This document shows, piece by piece, positions 49,527-63,624 of a DNA stretch of 64,000 bases (the first letter of the stretch is position 1; every line of letters begins with the position of its first letter). The notes below the pieces were generated by a model. That model had not been told where the DNA came from. It did no database searches and saw only the letters and a program-made list of their open reading frames with translations. The position numbers and the translations under genes are program-made. The stretch lies in contig JANVCC010000072.1 in the NCBI GenBank assembly GCA_025345505.1, forward strand, positions 770,840 through 834,839. The letters run 5' to 3'. Source of the stretch: Todiramphus chloris collaris (taxonomy: Eukaryota > Chordata > Aves > Coraciiformes > Alcedinidae).

Positions 49527-52500
49527 CCATTCTGTCAGAGTGATCTCTGGATGTGAAAAGGCAGAGGGATTTCCAGTATGGAGATTATTGGTATTTATTT
49601 TATCATAGAGAAAAATGGGAGATAGTTTGGTTACAACATATATGCCATACACCTGTATTTAAATATGGTCCTTCACAGTGTGGGGTCCTTCTATCTTGTT
49701 TACAAGAACCTCTCAAGGTTCAGCTGTGGTGAGATAAGCCCAGTCTTGAAATAAAATGCCATTTCGTAGGAGCAAGAATAACTGAACATTCCAGTTACCT
49801 CCTGGGGAAAATGCTGACTTCCAGGGCTGTGAGTCTTTTATAGTCAGATCTCTCCAAAAAAAGAGTCATTTTTATTTAGCCACTGGGAAGAATACTTGAA
49901 CTTTGCGTGAAAAGGAGGTCCTGTCTGCCAGCTCTGGAGTTGATGAACTCAGCTCTTTTGGCCTGCTCCCCTCCTTCAGGGCCCTGGGAAGACTGGGATC
50001 ACTTACATGGTCAGTGCAATACTTTGAACCCCTGAAGTACCAGGTTGTTAAAGGTAATGGTACCTCCTGCTTCAGTGCTTCAGACTTTACTGGATAAGAT
50101 CAAAAAAAGTCTCATTCTTTTTTGGGAAATTTTCCTCCAATTATATCGATTTCATTTCTGGGATTTGAGGTTTTGTTGTTGCTGTCAACTATCCTTTGAA
50201 GTGCTAGAGATTGGTCCTAAGCACAGACCAAAGCCCGAGAAAGATACACTACTGCTCTGAGATGGAACAGAAAATTCTCCCAAGCTTCTGCTTGGTTCAT
50301 CTTGTTCATGTATTCAACCCACCATGATTACTGTGCTTATACATGTACAGGTCATGCCAGGGTCAGGTGGGAACAATCTGATTTTGTTTTTCTCTTTGCA
50401 TAGGTTTTCCCCCCTCTTTTCCATTTCAAGGTCAGGGATCAAAGTCTGACTACTGGGATCACTGGAAATAGCACACTTTGTTCACTGGTGGCACATTAAG
50501 CTGCCCCGCTCTTTATGTGAGGTTACGTAAACTGGTTTGAAGACTCAGTATTTTGGCTGTTACAAAGTACTTGGACTTGAAAAAGTATTTGGATGGAATT
50601 TTATGACCTGTAATGTATCAAATGTTATGGGAAGATCAAACAATCTAAGAGTCCCTTATGGAATTAATTTCTGCAACGCTATGAAACTGGACTCCCAACT
50701 TATCTCAGCAAATGTAGTTCATTAACTTAGCAGATTACAAACAGTGTGAAATCCTTTGCCAAAATACACTAGGAATGTCCTGTTATCTATACATAACTTG
50801 TTCCAGATGAGATAAACTCTTCAGAGTGAGCTAGCTAAATACACAATAGATTAAGTAGATATGCAAAAGGATGACAAACAGTAAGCTCTCACATTTTTAG
50901 GAAACACTTCTTCCTTAGCTTAATGTATTCTGTTGCTAATAAGTCTCTCTGGAGTGGCATTCTGCAGTCAGTTATGTCTTTGCAAGTGAGTCTAAAATAC
51001 AACTGTTCAGATTTGTGTCTACGTTTCAACAAGAGAGGAAACTTCATCATCTATCCTATGGACCACCGATTCATTCTCACAGCCTGTGAAAAAAATCTCT
51101 CCCCAAGAACTCCCATAACTTGCGGCCCCTGCGTCTCAAACCTCAGCTATCTGAGGCTGAGCTTCCACATTCTTCAAACCATCTTCTGCTTGCCACCCTC
51201 CTGCTGGCACCTCTCCATCACCCACTGTGAGCAGAGTTAGCACGGATGGTGCAGAGCCCTTGCTGCTCCACCCGGTAAGGACGAGCAGGTGGGCTTCCAC
51301 CAGCAACCACCCAGAGAACGTTCAGAGGCTCCCTTTTCAGCACTGTTACACAGAATGTTGTCTTATCCAATCACCAGGAGACGTACAGCATACTGCTTTC
51401 TCTTGGGGTTGTTTCTTGAGACAGGGATCCTGCTTTTCCAAGAAACACCATCTATTTTGGCAGCGGCTGCATTGGTGTCACATATATGAGCAGAGCGAGC
51501 ATAATAGCTCTGCTACAGTATTTAGTTTTTAAACTTGTTTAAAGAGCAAATATTACACGCCAAATACTAGCACGGTCACCCTGCCTGAGCTATCTTTTGA
51601 TCGTTATTAGTGCCTAGCTGCTTCTCTGACATTATCAACATGGATAAAATCTCTCATTGGGGAAATTAAAAAATACTAAATGCCAGCGACTGAAAGAAAC
51701 TTTGTTACTTTAAACCTTGCATTAAAATGACAAAGCAATCAAAGTTTGACAAGACAAGCTAATTAGTATGCTAGCGATGAAATGTGAAGGGTCTCCAGGG
51801 GATTGGTTCTGAAAAGTTTTATGTCATTTATAGGGCCTTTTTTTTTTTCTTTGAACGAATGTTGTCAGCTCGCATGGTGAAATACACAACAGTTGAATTT
51901 CATTATCTTCATAGAAATTAAAGACTAAAATCCCTTCACTGTTTTCAAGTCCTCTATTTTATTTTTTTTTTCCCTCCCTAAATACTACACCAAGTTTTAG
52001 TTTACAGCCAGGAATATTTGCTTTTCAGGACAGTAGTGCAAAACAGCTCTAGAAGTATCAATCAATAAGCACTAAAAATGCTATTGTTTTAAGAAGCAGT
52101 ACAGTACTTCTTGTGTTAGGAATTCCATGGAATTATAAAAATACTCCTCTTTCCCAGACAGCTTGTACTTTTACATACATGGTAAGGACATCCTTCCTCT
52201 ACAATGTTTTTATTAACTGCAACTTAGCTTTTTATAAGAAAATGTATTTTCTAAGAACTGTATTTTGAAATGCTGCCTACTGGTGCATACTGCATCATGT
52301 ACTGAAAACCAGATAAATACAAAAAGGGTATGGTAAATACACACAGGTCTGTGTTTCCTCAAAGATTTACAAGAACTTCAGACATTTCTATTTAAAGCAC
52401 TGCCTACTTATTACATTGTACTGTACATAGGTTGAAGTTAGTCAACTGTCACAGGACAGAATCGAGTCCTGCATTACAATCCCAGCCTTTGGAAGGTGAA

Positions 52501-53430
52501 TCATGTCGCTTATCACCATCATAATATGAAGTGACAACTGTGATGATACCTTACCACAGGAAAAGATGAGGCGTTCTCAAAAGCTCTGAATACTAGGAAA
52601 TAACTAAAGGAGTGCACATTCAAGCCTCAAAATAATTTAACAAATATACATAACATGATGGGGCTTCAACTGCTAACTCTTCTGGCAGCCACAGAGATGA
52701 GGAGTGGTTTAACACCCTGCTGTCACACTAAGCAGGAGGCTTCAAGAAATTCTTATTTCAAAAGTTGTCCAGAAGGCAACAGAGGACTATCTGGGATAGG
52801 TGTGGAGGATAAACATAAGATTGCTCTTGGACAGCTGGAGGAACCTAACAATGGACCGAGTAAAACAAGCCCTGTCTGAAAGAGGGAGAGACATTATGGG
52901 GCTTCACAGCTCAGCAGCCTCTCCTGGGGTAGGGAGGGCAATTTCCCTGCAAACTCCAGGCATATCCACTGCCCGTGGTGAAGCTTTGCTGAACTGGAGG
53001 GATAGAGCAGGGTGAAGAGTTGTCACTGCGAGACAGGAAGAGGGCAAGTTTTACCTCGAGACATTGAATATGCCTCTCTTCCGTGCCGAGCGCTGAAGGG
53101 CCTGTCAGCAGAAGGGCAGAGCTTTATTCTCCAGGGATTGCCCAAATTCTGGTAGAAGCATTGTAACATTTAGTGAGCCTGAGGTTGTTGGCATTAAGCA
53201 GGCTCAATGAGGAGGATGCATACAAAGGCCCTGCTTTTCTTCCCCCACAAGCATATTCCCAAAGGGAAAGGTGCCCAACTCACCTTTCCTTTTGCTTCAG
53301 CTCTGTCAGCTTTTCTCAGAAATTAGGAAGAAAAGAAAACGACTGTGATCTGTTTGGGGATGGTCCAGAGACCTATTTTAAGGTCCAGGTGTGTAAAATA
53401 TATTACAGCCAGAAGACAGCATTATAAAGA

Positions 53431-53466
53431 ATTTCTTTTTTTCTTTCTTTTCTTTTCTTTTTCTTT
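53431..53466. repeat. TTTC-rich pyrimidine tract
   Basis: A run of TTTC and TTTTC units on the plus strand (a purine tract on the TRIQK sense strand), inside the intron. Confidence 0.85.
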
Positions 53467-55074
53467 AAGGCAGATGCAGAATTGCAAAGCTGAGTATGCA
53501 CTGTACGCTGCAACTAGCAGAACCCCAGAAACCCAACCTCCCTGATCCGGAGAGCACGTGTGTGCCTTGATAGCAGAATTCATTCAGAAGTCAGCTGCTG
53601 TTCTGCCATAACATACAGGAACCTATTTGTACAAAATACACTCTTCTTGCTTTCTTTATTCTTTTTTCTAAGACTTGATTCTTCAGTACACATATGATTA
53701 CACATATACTTTTCTGTTCTCCCTAATTTTTAAGTAAGAATTACTCAAGAAAATAAGGAAACAAAAGAGGTTTTGAAGGACCAAGGTTCATATTTTTCTC
53801 ATTTGTGAAAGATGCACAAAAGCCATGCACGTTTTACAAGAACTAGTCTGTTCAGTTAAAGTCTCCAAGTAGTACGTTACTTTTAAAAGGTCGAAAGTAA
53901 AAGGAAAAGTAAAATTTAATAAAAGAAAGGAAGGAAAAAACATTGAACTCAAAAGGTTAATAATCTATGCTTTAAACAAAAAAGGCAATCTAGTTTTTCT
54001 CATTAAAGCCTGACACACTGCACTAACTGAGGAGATTATGTTGTGAAAACATACTGCATCGCACGGTAATGCTTGATCGAGATCAGCAATCAGGAGCAAA
54101 AAGAAAGCACTGTTTCGTGATTATAATAGCAAATTCTGGAAGACAACCAAATACATCATCTGGCAGCTCAACAGCTGTTACAGCTTGGTAGTAATACCTT
54201 GGCATTTGCTATAATCTATAACTTGAAAAAATTGATTTCTCATCTGCCAAAACCAAGGAAATGTTCTCTTTTTAACATTTCTGAAGTTTCTTTCTCCAGA
54301 ATACCCAGGTATTTGATCCACTTCTGTATTTTTCTAAGTTTTTACCCTTGCTGCTAAGCTAACTGCGTATCAATTTGATTCAAAACTAGGTTTGAGGGAA
54401 AAATACCAGATGCAACTTAAATAAAGATGACACACTGGGTAGTAGATAGCATAAAGTGTTCCTAATTGTCCTCTCTGCTCACATTCACAGATGTAATCAA
54501 ATAGTCATTCTTATACTTCATATTGGCCTGAAAAGGGGACATTTCCAAAATAAACTTCAGTACCTTTTCATGTGTTTTTGCTGTGAGTTAAGTCTTCTAC
54601 TTCCAAGGTGGAGGCAGCACACAGGAAGGTAGACTGAGATAGTAATGATGAGAATTTACAATACTTAACAAACCCAGTCTTTTAACTACTCCTGGGTATA
54701 GGAAGAGGAAGAGAAGATGCTGATTGTCATTTTTATAACTATATGAAATCATTACAGCATTTGTTATGTGTGTAGAAAGGCTCCCTGAAAAGATCAATCT
54801 TCTAAGCATATAGTACTTTATTGACTTTAAAGTAAGTATGCATCATAACAAGAACGTGGACTACTCTAAAATCTTTTAGCATTTCAACTATTCTAGGTAT
54901 TTTAGGGTTAAGTAAAAGCAATTCATCATAAATATTTTAGACTCTGGCATTCCACTTAGATTTTGAAGTGTCATAAACAATATCTCTCAGAAATCAATAT
55001 TCACACAGTACCTCCATGGGGAAAAGAAACAACGTATACACAAAGGTGGTATAAGCTATCAAATAAATCCCTAC

Positions 55075-55160
55075 CTTTACGCCTACTGCAGTTTTCTTGG
55101 CCTCTGCTTTTAATCTTGTAGCTCTTAACATAGGCCTGGTTTTCTTATAATCTTGTTTTC
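55075..55160 (-). CDS. TRIQK: TRIQK internal coding exon (third QxxK motif, basic segment)
   Basis: On the minus strand an acceptor (CTTTTCTACTCTAG) precedes an 86 nt exon, followed by a GTAGGG donor. Its first two bases complete a split Gly codon. The next 28 codons begin KQDYKKTRPMLRATRLKAEA and end AKKTAVGVK. QDYK is the last of the three QxxK/R motifs that name the family, and the Lys/Arg-rich stretch is the basic segment just before the membrane helix. Compared with the mammalian protein as I recall it, the changes are conservative (Lys to Arg, Ile to Met or Val). The exon ends in phase 0 after Lys, as required by the terminal exon at 45042-45155. The preceding coding exon (start Met and the first two QxxK/R motifs) was searched for up to 64000 and not found. 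Confidence 0.93.
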
Positions 55161-58100
55161 CTAGAGTAGAAAAGCAAATTTAATGAAAATGGTGCAAAAA
55201 AGAGTATAAAGAATACCAGCAATTACTTTAGCTGAAAAGTCAGATCTAACAGTCTGAAAATACCCCCCAGTCCAGCACTTTACAGACAGGAGCTCGATCC
55301 ATGGAACAGTGGTCCTTAACACGGACAATTACAGCAACAAGCAAGAGCCAACGAATCAGCAGAGAAACTATTACTCCAGAGGGACATCAAAACACACATA
55401 TGGATAGCCATCCTCTAGTACAATGTTTATTAAATTGTTCAGCAAGCACTGGACAGCAAGTAAGTAGATTAAAGGTGGATGACCTTGTTCCCTCACACTT
55501 CAATCAAAGCAAAATTTTCATTGTAAATTTTTTTTTTTTTTCATTAGTCATCTCTAATACATATATAAATGTCTAACACAGGACATTGCAGGGAGTGCAA
55601 ATGCTTCATCATTCTGAACCAGAACAGACTTTTTAGAGTTACGGGGACTCCCTTGCAGCCACAACTTGTGCAGCCAAGTGCTTGATGTACTCTGAGTCCA
55701 TATGAACTGAGTTCAAAGGAGGACACGCAAGTACATAGAAATGGCATAAATCATTTATTTCAACTTAATAATAAAGCATAAAACACCTGATATCTCTCAA
55801 GGATATTTTTTTTCCATCTGAAGGGCCTATTACTGCTGTACTATGTACTATTAACCGTAGCTTCTTTAAGTCAACAGAAGTCAAGGTACAGATACAGTCA
55901 CAAAAGGAGGAGAAGGAAAAGAGGAATCTGTGGAAAAAACCACTCAGGGTGATAGAAGCTCAGAACAATCACTCTGGCTTTTCAAAAAATCCCTTTCCAT
56001 TTTTCCCTGCTAATGCATACTTGCCTTTTTGACTATTTCCAAAGCTGAGCTACAATGCTTAAAGCAGAAATGTTTGGCCATTTTTAAACCACTAATTTTA
56101 CCTAGTTGTACATTAGCTTTCATTATGGTTATAGTCAAATAATTTAACTTTTCCTCTAAAGCTATTCCCAGTAGTTTTGTGTACTCAACACTCACATCTG
56201 ATCAACCAGATGTGATCTTACGTTCATAATCAGTAGGACAATCTTCTCATTTTATGGTCACCTTCAAAAATGGGATATTATAGTGCAGTGGTGAAATTCT
56301 GAAACATGAACTGGAAAAGAAAGGTATATATCCAGTATTTAATATATCCAGGTATATAATATCCAGTGATAGAACAGATTCATGGAAAGACACCTCTGCC
56401 TTTGTCTACTCTTTCTATCATTCTGCTCATACAAAATACAGAGTTCCTCTCCATTGTATACTGTGGATGTCGAACTCGCATTATGAATTTGCTTTGACTG
56501 TATAATCTCTCCTCAACCCTAGGGATTATACATTGTGAATATCTCCGTATTATCCTTTGGTCAGATATTATTCATAAAAGGCCTGAAATAACTTAGAAAA
56601 TACTCAGTGACACAGGGAAAAATAACTGAGACCATATCTATTGGAAAAAAAAAGACAACCAAACATATATCCCAGAATCTTAGAGGATGAAGAAAAGCTG
56701 ACAGAATGACTGCTTATGTCTTTCTCTCCAATATATTCATCCAGTCAATGTATGTCATTTGCAGTATAGGACCACTGCAGCATTATTCTTCAGAAGTCAA
56801 TGATATCTGATAATAAGATGCATCAGGAGTACAGTAATTGTTTTAAACAGTTACAGAAAGAACTGCAGGAACCACCAAAATGGCTAAGTCATAAGACGAA
56901 GCCAGTCAGAAAGAGAACGTGTTTCTTCTCCCTAAAGTACTGCAGTCATACTTTTGCTATGAAATATTTAAAGAGCTGTCAGAATTTCCATTATAAATGG
57001 CAGGAGTTTATAACTCATAAAAATTCACTCCGGGCTGAAATTTGGCATAGATATACTCCAGCCTTCAATTTTTTTATTTGTTTGTTGGGAGCCAGCTTTC
57101 AGTACAAGTGATGCAGCTGTTCTTACTTACTCGTGAACAAACTATAGAAATTTATCCAAGATGATTTAAGCATGAAAAATACCTTTGTTTAGAAGTATAA
57201 AACTGACAAGGAGTAAGTTCAGTTTCAGTTCTCGTAATTCAAGTTTGCCGCTCTCCCATCTGGGGTAAATAAAGCAGGACAGTTTCCCTTCCAGTGATGC
57301 AATGGCATAATAGATAATGAAAACTAGGAAGTTTTGTCAGGCCCATTAGGAATGGGAAATGAGTCAACTACTGAAACCCACCTCCCTCTCCTCCCATTGC
57401 CCATTCTCCCTCCTCCTCTCCAAGAATCAACTGTGAAGGTGACATGAGGTAAATACTGCACAGGAGATCCAGACTGTGAACTACATGTATCAGCAGGACC
57501 AGTCTATTCCTAGAAAGGGGAAAGCTTATTGGTGGTTTTTTTCCCCTTGGTTTCAGGCACTGCGCTACTGTTTATTCCAGCATCATGGCTATGGCTGAGA
57601 CTGGATCCTACTTATCTAGAGAACAGTTCCAGACTGAACACCTAACCCCTGTAGATAACAAACGGGCTATTTTAATAACGACTCTAGAGCTGGTAGCTAT
57701 CCAGATCTATGCACCTGCCATTAATTTACCACACTCTTTGCAAATATAAAAGCCAAAAGGAAAAAAAAAAATGGTAGGGAAACAGTCTGAGTCCACCAAG
57801 TGCAAAAGTTTAAAAAGGGCATGTGTGGAGTTCTTTGTAATGAAAATCAGACTCAGCGACTGTACTAAAAGACTAAAACTTCTGAACTTTCTGAGGCCTT
57901 GGGAAAGACATCTGCACTCCGGGACTATAAAGAACGATGAAATGCAAAGCCCCTACCATGTGAATACTGATCATTACCACCTGGAAAACAAGCAGAAATA
58001 AATAATACAGGCTCCCTACCTTCTTCTAGGCCTGCACATTCAACCAGTTGGGATACATATATTCACACTCCCTGTGTCTTCTAGCTTTATCTCATCCTGC

Positions 58101-58459
58101 AAGCTTTCTTGTACCTTTATGTGTCAGAGTCATCAGATTAAGCTGTTTCTTCTTCTCAGGAAGTGACCATCAAAGCCAGTTCAGATGGACTCATCAGACA
58201 AAGCCCCATTTGTCTGCTTTACCCAATGTCTATTCAAGACACTGACTTTTCCCGAGGGAATGTACGCAGGCAAGAAGAAGCCAAAAAGATAGAATTTGAA
58301 ACTTTCCAGACCAAATCTTACTTTTTTTTTTTGTATTACTTAAGCAAAATCCTTTCCTCTTCTACTTCTCATCTTCTCATTATTGTTATCAATTCATCAT
58401 CTCATCTGTCAAACTCCTGTGTTAGCTTTCCTTAACTTTTTTTTATAACTACCTCAATT

Positions 58460-58600
58460 TTGTTTGGCTTGTTGCTTTTTGTTTGCTTGGTTTTAGGGTT
58501 TTTTTGTTCGTTTTTTTGCTTATTTGTTTTTGTTTGGTTTTTTTTTTGTGGTTTTGTTTGGTTGGTTTGGGGTTTTTTGGGATTTTTTTTTTTTTTGTTC
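58460..58600. repeat. T/G-rich low-complexity block in the TRIQK intron
   Basis: The plus strand is composed of T-runs interrupted by G, GG, GGG or GGGG, ending in a T-run of about 15 bases at 58574-58588. On the transcribed (minus) strand it is A/C-rich. It closely resembles the block at 2036-2190. Confidence 0.88.
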
Positions 58601-60844
58601 ATCTCTTTACAGCTTTTCCAAAATCCACTTTCTTTCCATTTTTAAGGCCAAAGAACTAGTCCACGATAAGGCAACTTTTCCTACTGACTACAGCCACCAT
58701 CCTTCTCCTTGTGCTGTCTCCTGACAGTCCCACCCAAGACTAGGTGCAAATATCATCCACCTTTTCATTTTCAGTGCTTTGAAGTTGCCTTAGCCCTTCA
58801 GAAACTCTCCAGAGTTTACCTTTCATCCCACCCCTTCCTTCCACCCTTCTTGCACAGGTTTTTCCACTCCTTTGGTGGCAAAGTGACCTCAGTAGCAGCC
58901 GAACTGAGTTGTGCCCTGCTTACAGATTCTCCCTGGAAAACTTTACACGGGTAGGAATGAAGACTATGCTACTAGCTGTAGGATTAGAAAAGGGTGAAGA
59001 TTAGAGTGAAGTATATGGACATTTTGAGCTACCAAACAAAATGCCAGAGTGTCTCTCTCAGAGTGAATATTAGGGATTTATACAATATACAATATGAGCT
59101 TGTTTCTTCTCATGTAGCTAGGACTAAAAATCTATGGATTTCACAAGAATTTTGGTGATTTATCTCTAATCATGAGGGAAACTGAGAACCTGTAAAAATT
59201 CTGTTCAATAATTTTAATAACAGATTAGAGATTAGTTGCTCTTGTATATTCAGTATTCTTTTTAACTAAATCTCCAATGAAACCATGACTGATAGAAAAC
59301 TTAAACTAAATAATACATATGAACTAGACAAGTTGATATAAGTTCTGCGAGACTGTTTTTTTTCCAGTCCACAAAAACACCGTGACATTGCTAGTTAGTA
59401 CCCCCAACACTTTACTTTTGCATTTATACCAAGCTTTGTTATACACCTAATTGAGAATGCAACATGCTGAGTACTGTACTTAAGAAGACTGACTACGTTT
59501 AAGACTGTGTTTAAAGATCCTGCCGTTTAAGTTACAACCTGAACAAATCTATAGAATAACTTCAGAAGAAAAAACAAAACCAAAACAAATTCCCAACACT
59601 TGTAGAAATTTGCTTTTTCATTCTAAGAATAGCTCATTACTGGAATTGAATAACAGACTAAAGACTGTCTCTCTGCTTTTCAATTCATCAGGCTTAAGCA
59701 GGAACAGGACTGCATCTTTGGCCTTTGTTGCTGCTGCTGTCCAAGCTTATTATCATATGAATATCTAGTTATTGTTTTATAAATGTTCACATTTCGGGAG
59801 CTCCCTGCTTTCTTTTCTCTCAGTAGAATTTACAATATCCACCTTCATTATCATCATGTGGCAGCATTGCTCTTCGCCTGCATTTGCTACTTTAAAAATT
59901 AATGCAGTGCTATTTTCTGAATACTGTACTGCATAAGCTGCTTATGAGTACATTATGCTATCAAGCAAGCACATGCAGAAAAGCTTCCTAAACTGTTATT
60001 CTTTCAATGAAAATACAGCTGGTTCTGCTTCAAAGGCACTTCTTTTCACCTGCAAATGGACTTGCTCCTACACTTATTCCTCAATTCATTGTCTTTTATT
60101 TGTGTCTGCAAATCTTTAATTGCCTTTAATTAGAAAAAAGTAAATTCAGTGCTTTAATCTTGCAAATACATTCAATCATAATTCTGTCTGGGATGAATAC
60201 CAAATTCTATTCACTGACTGATCTTTATAACAAAGGTATATAAATTTATTGTCCGTTTATATAGACCACATCAATTAAGCCACAATGGAAAAGCAAATAG
60301 ATAAGAGTCAAAATATTTGAAATGAGAAATGTGCAATCTAAATTTAATTACTCAGACAAATTATTTGAAGATGAGTTATTTGCAGCATGCCAAAAAAACC
60401 TGACAGATAGTAAAATTCGCTAATCAACATTACAAATTTAAAATTCCTTTCAACACTTTCACTATAATTTGTAACAACCAACAAACTGCTGTCCTGAATA
60501 TTTCTGTGCTGGTATTATAGTCATAATCAAAACATTAGTAAGACATTTTGCATACAGTAGCAATCCATTTCATATGTTAAAGTATTGTTTAAGGTGTAAT
60601 AAAATTACCACTACTGGGTAAATTTTTGTTACCAGCAGTAGTTTAACTGAAGTACATGAATGTAACTGATTCTGAAACCCGTATTAAAAAGTATACATGG
60701 CTAATTAGAAAGTAGAGACAGGCTGCACCAAGCTTTACTGTCGAGGTGTAAAATCACGCACCTAGTTGAGCTGAAATCCATGTTCTTATTATGATTATTG
60801 ATCTGAATTAGCAAAGGTTCCAGGAACCCTTCCAGAAAACCAGA

Positions 60845-61333
60845 ATGAACACAGAACAAGAAAATGGTCCTCTGGTCTTTTCAGGGTTTCCACAGTCTGA
60901 CTTGGAGAATCTCCTCCCTCTCCTCACTGTAACAGGGGGGATGGAAAGATTAATCTCGCTGTCAGGGGAAAAGGTGGAGGGTGGCTCAGTCATGCTATCC
61001 TCCACAACCTCCTTGTATGCAAGATGGAGAAGGACGCAGTCATTGCACCAGACTTCAGTTTTAGGCAACTGCTTGTCTACATCTCTCTTTACTTCCCATA
61101 GAGACACTTCTCCAAGGAATCACAGCAGTCTAGGACAGCCTACAGTGCTCCCTGGCAGTGCCTATTTTACTGTCAGTAACAACAGAGACTGGCAGAGCCT
61201 GGAGATGTTCAGCACCAAAGTTAGGTGGGTTGGTTTCATCCCTAAGGTTAAGCAGAATGAATCTGAGACAAGGAAACTAGATTTAAAGGACAAGTGGAGA
61301 AGGAAAACTGTTTTCCTACGTGATTTTACCTAG
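60845..61333 (+). other. Longest unexplained open frame (162 codons), not recognised
   Basis: The open frame begins MNTEQENGPLVFSGFPQSDL and ends in RRKTVFLRDFT, with no recognisable domain, signal peptide or membrane segment. The opposite strand is also open over 60808-61107. The segment has higher GC than its neighbours and lies inside the TRIQK upstream intron, just before an old CR1 copy, which suggests an unrecognised old repeat. There is no evidence that it is translated. Confidence 0.2.
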
Positions 61334-61624
61334 ACTCTTGGGACATTCGCAGACATGGACAAATCACCTTTGAATTAATTCTGTTAAGTATTGCTAGTGC
61401 TATACAGAGAACATCACAGATCCACAAAGGGACTGTAAAATGCATCTAAAATCCCAGCTTGAATTCCACCCGTGCTCAGTTATGCCATGATGGTTCCCAA
61501 GCCAGTCAGCTATGTCCGTGCTACAGCCACTGTTGTGAAGATGTGCCACAATCCTCACCCTGCTTCTTCAGAACCATTCCTGTGTACCAGCTTATGGTCC
61601 CTGGGGCTTTAAGCTAGTCTTATA

Positions 61625-62180
61625 GGATAGTTTAGTTTACGAGGGATTTCTTGAAGTCATCTGGTCCAACTCCCTGCTCAGAACAGAGCCAGCTTCTAAA
61701 CTGGATCCAACCTGAAAGTTCGCTGCAGTTGCTCAGGGAGCCAGTCTAACCGAGCTTGAAGTATTTCCAAAGGTGGAGATTCCACAATCTCTAAGCAAGC
61801 TTTTCCAACATCTGACCAACCTTCTGGTAAAAATGTTTTCTCCTACCTAACAGGAATTTCCACATATAACTTGTGTCTTGTCCCACCATTGTGCACCTTT
61901 GAGAAAAGTTAGGCTTCACCCTGTTAAATAACACATCTCAGACGAGCCTTCTCGTAGAGCTGAAGAAACCAGTCCTCTCAGCCTCTCCTACATCCTGTGC
62001 TCCACATGGTCATCTTGGCCTTTCACTGGATTCACTCTAGTATGGCCACATCCTCCTTCTAGTTTTCTTGAAGATGGGCATGGCATTGGCCTTTTTCCAG
62101 TCATCTGTGGAAAGATTCCCTGGAACCAGCTAAATGGCTAACAACTCAGGGAGAATTTGGCCATAAAATCACACTGTCTG
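61625..62180 (-). mobile_element. Old CR1 LINE copy with an internal deletion or two abutting fragments
   Basis: 61625-62068 is the reverse complement of a CR1 3' region (GAAGTCATCTGGTCCAACTC, CTTGTGTCTTGTCCCACCAT, CAGCCTCTCCTACATCCTGT), more diverged than the copies at 36970 and 63625. From about 62069 the homology jumps to an ORF2 segment normally well upstream (TTGAAGATGGGCATGGCATT, CCAGTCATCTGTGGAAAG). Either this copy lost an internal piece of ORF2 or two insertions abut. All frames are broken. Confidence 0.85.
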
Positions 62181-63624
62181 GAATACCTTAATGTAACTAT
62201 ACTATTTAACTAAAGTGCACCAGTGCAATTCAGTAGGGTCTGAAAATAGCAAGTCAATGGACTAAAAAGTTAAAATCAGTTGGTAATTTGAAAAATTCCA
62301 TAACTTCGTAGTAGTTTGGTTTTTAATCGGAAGGAATATAAGGGGGGTTTATTTCCTGTATGCCCTGGGACTCCTCAGAACTGGGCTCTCATCCCATACA
62401 CAGTAGCAGAATTTTTCTTTAAGTGCTTTTATTAATGCCAGCAAGATAGGTGCCTGGCATGGGGAAACAAGACAAAGCTCTCAGGTATTTCTTACTGGGT
62501 TTTGTGCTTTTAGTGTCACACAGACATATTCAGCGACCATTCTTTTCCTGAGAAGCAGAAGTGAAATTTTCTTATTTTTAATTGCTGCGATTCCAAATGG
62601 AGTTTTTGGAGTCTGAGATTAACAGAAACATTTTGATATGTCTTGTACCTACTCAAGAGTATGTCTGTACTCAGAAAAGGCATGAAACCCCCCCACAGCC
62701 TCTCTCTATTTTATTCAGGTTTAATGGCAACTCAAATCACTGACCATTTTTCAATCTTGAGAGACGGAACAGCTTGACACTAATAATACATTTGCAAAGG
62801 ACACATCATCATTTAACACAACATTAAGTGCTCAGAGACAACTTTTTACTGTAGACACAATGTGCTTTTAGCTCAGGGTTGACATTTAATGCTACAAAGA
62901 TAATCCAACCAGTCATTCATGAGAGGTAAATTAATTTTCAAGCAACTATATTTCAGCTTTAAGCCAACAAGAAGGATGCATTAAAATGAATAAGTTCCTT
63001 TTATGCTGCATGCAAGATTAAAAAAAATAACCTCAGAATATACAGCATTCTGAAGTATACCAAAATATACCAATTTAATTACTGCTATCCTTCCCTGATT
63101 CCAAAACATAATTCTGGTAATATTTGTTAAATATAATATTCTGACTGGAATCAGAATCCCTTAGAAAATTCCTCAGAATGTGCTATGAGCAGCATTTCAT
63201 TAAAGAAATGTTTTACATTTTAAATTTATATTCTACATACACTGATTTTAATGAGTAATTAAGAATATATTTAAATTAGCACCTTTTCTGATATTTTTAA
63301 GGCATATTTTAAACATCTATACAAGCAATTAAAAATAGAAATCCAGAAAAATTGGTTATCAATCAATAATGTACAAAACAAAAAATAACATCAGTACTTT
63401 AAATCAGCTGATTAGTCAGGTAATTCCATTATTTTCCATATCTGCAGAATATGCTCAGTTAACTTCAAGATCATAACAAAAGATCTGAAAAACAGCACTA
63501 AAAATATTGATGCTTACTAGACACTAGTTGATGGTCAGTCCTTTAACACAGCCTTCACTGCTAAATCATCTTTTACAATCTTTGCTGAAGCCCAACAGAT
63601 GCACACTGACAGCCATTAAAAAGG

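Larger units (their letters stand above)
45156..55074 (-). other. TRIQK: TRIQK last intron (9,919 bp)
   Basis: This lies between the two recognised coding exons, with a GT donor at 55073-55074 and an AG acceptor at 45156-45157 (minus strand). Its main content is one solo LTR (48468-49224). It also has poly(T) at 48227-48242, poly(A) at about 47108-47123, a TTTC-rich tract at about 53431-53466 and a short direct repeat at 49496-49526. Between these I see only unremarkable AT-rich sequence. Reading frames inside it are short and show no recognisable domain. Confidence 0.88.
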
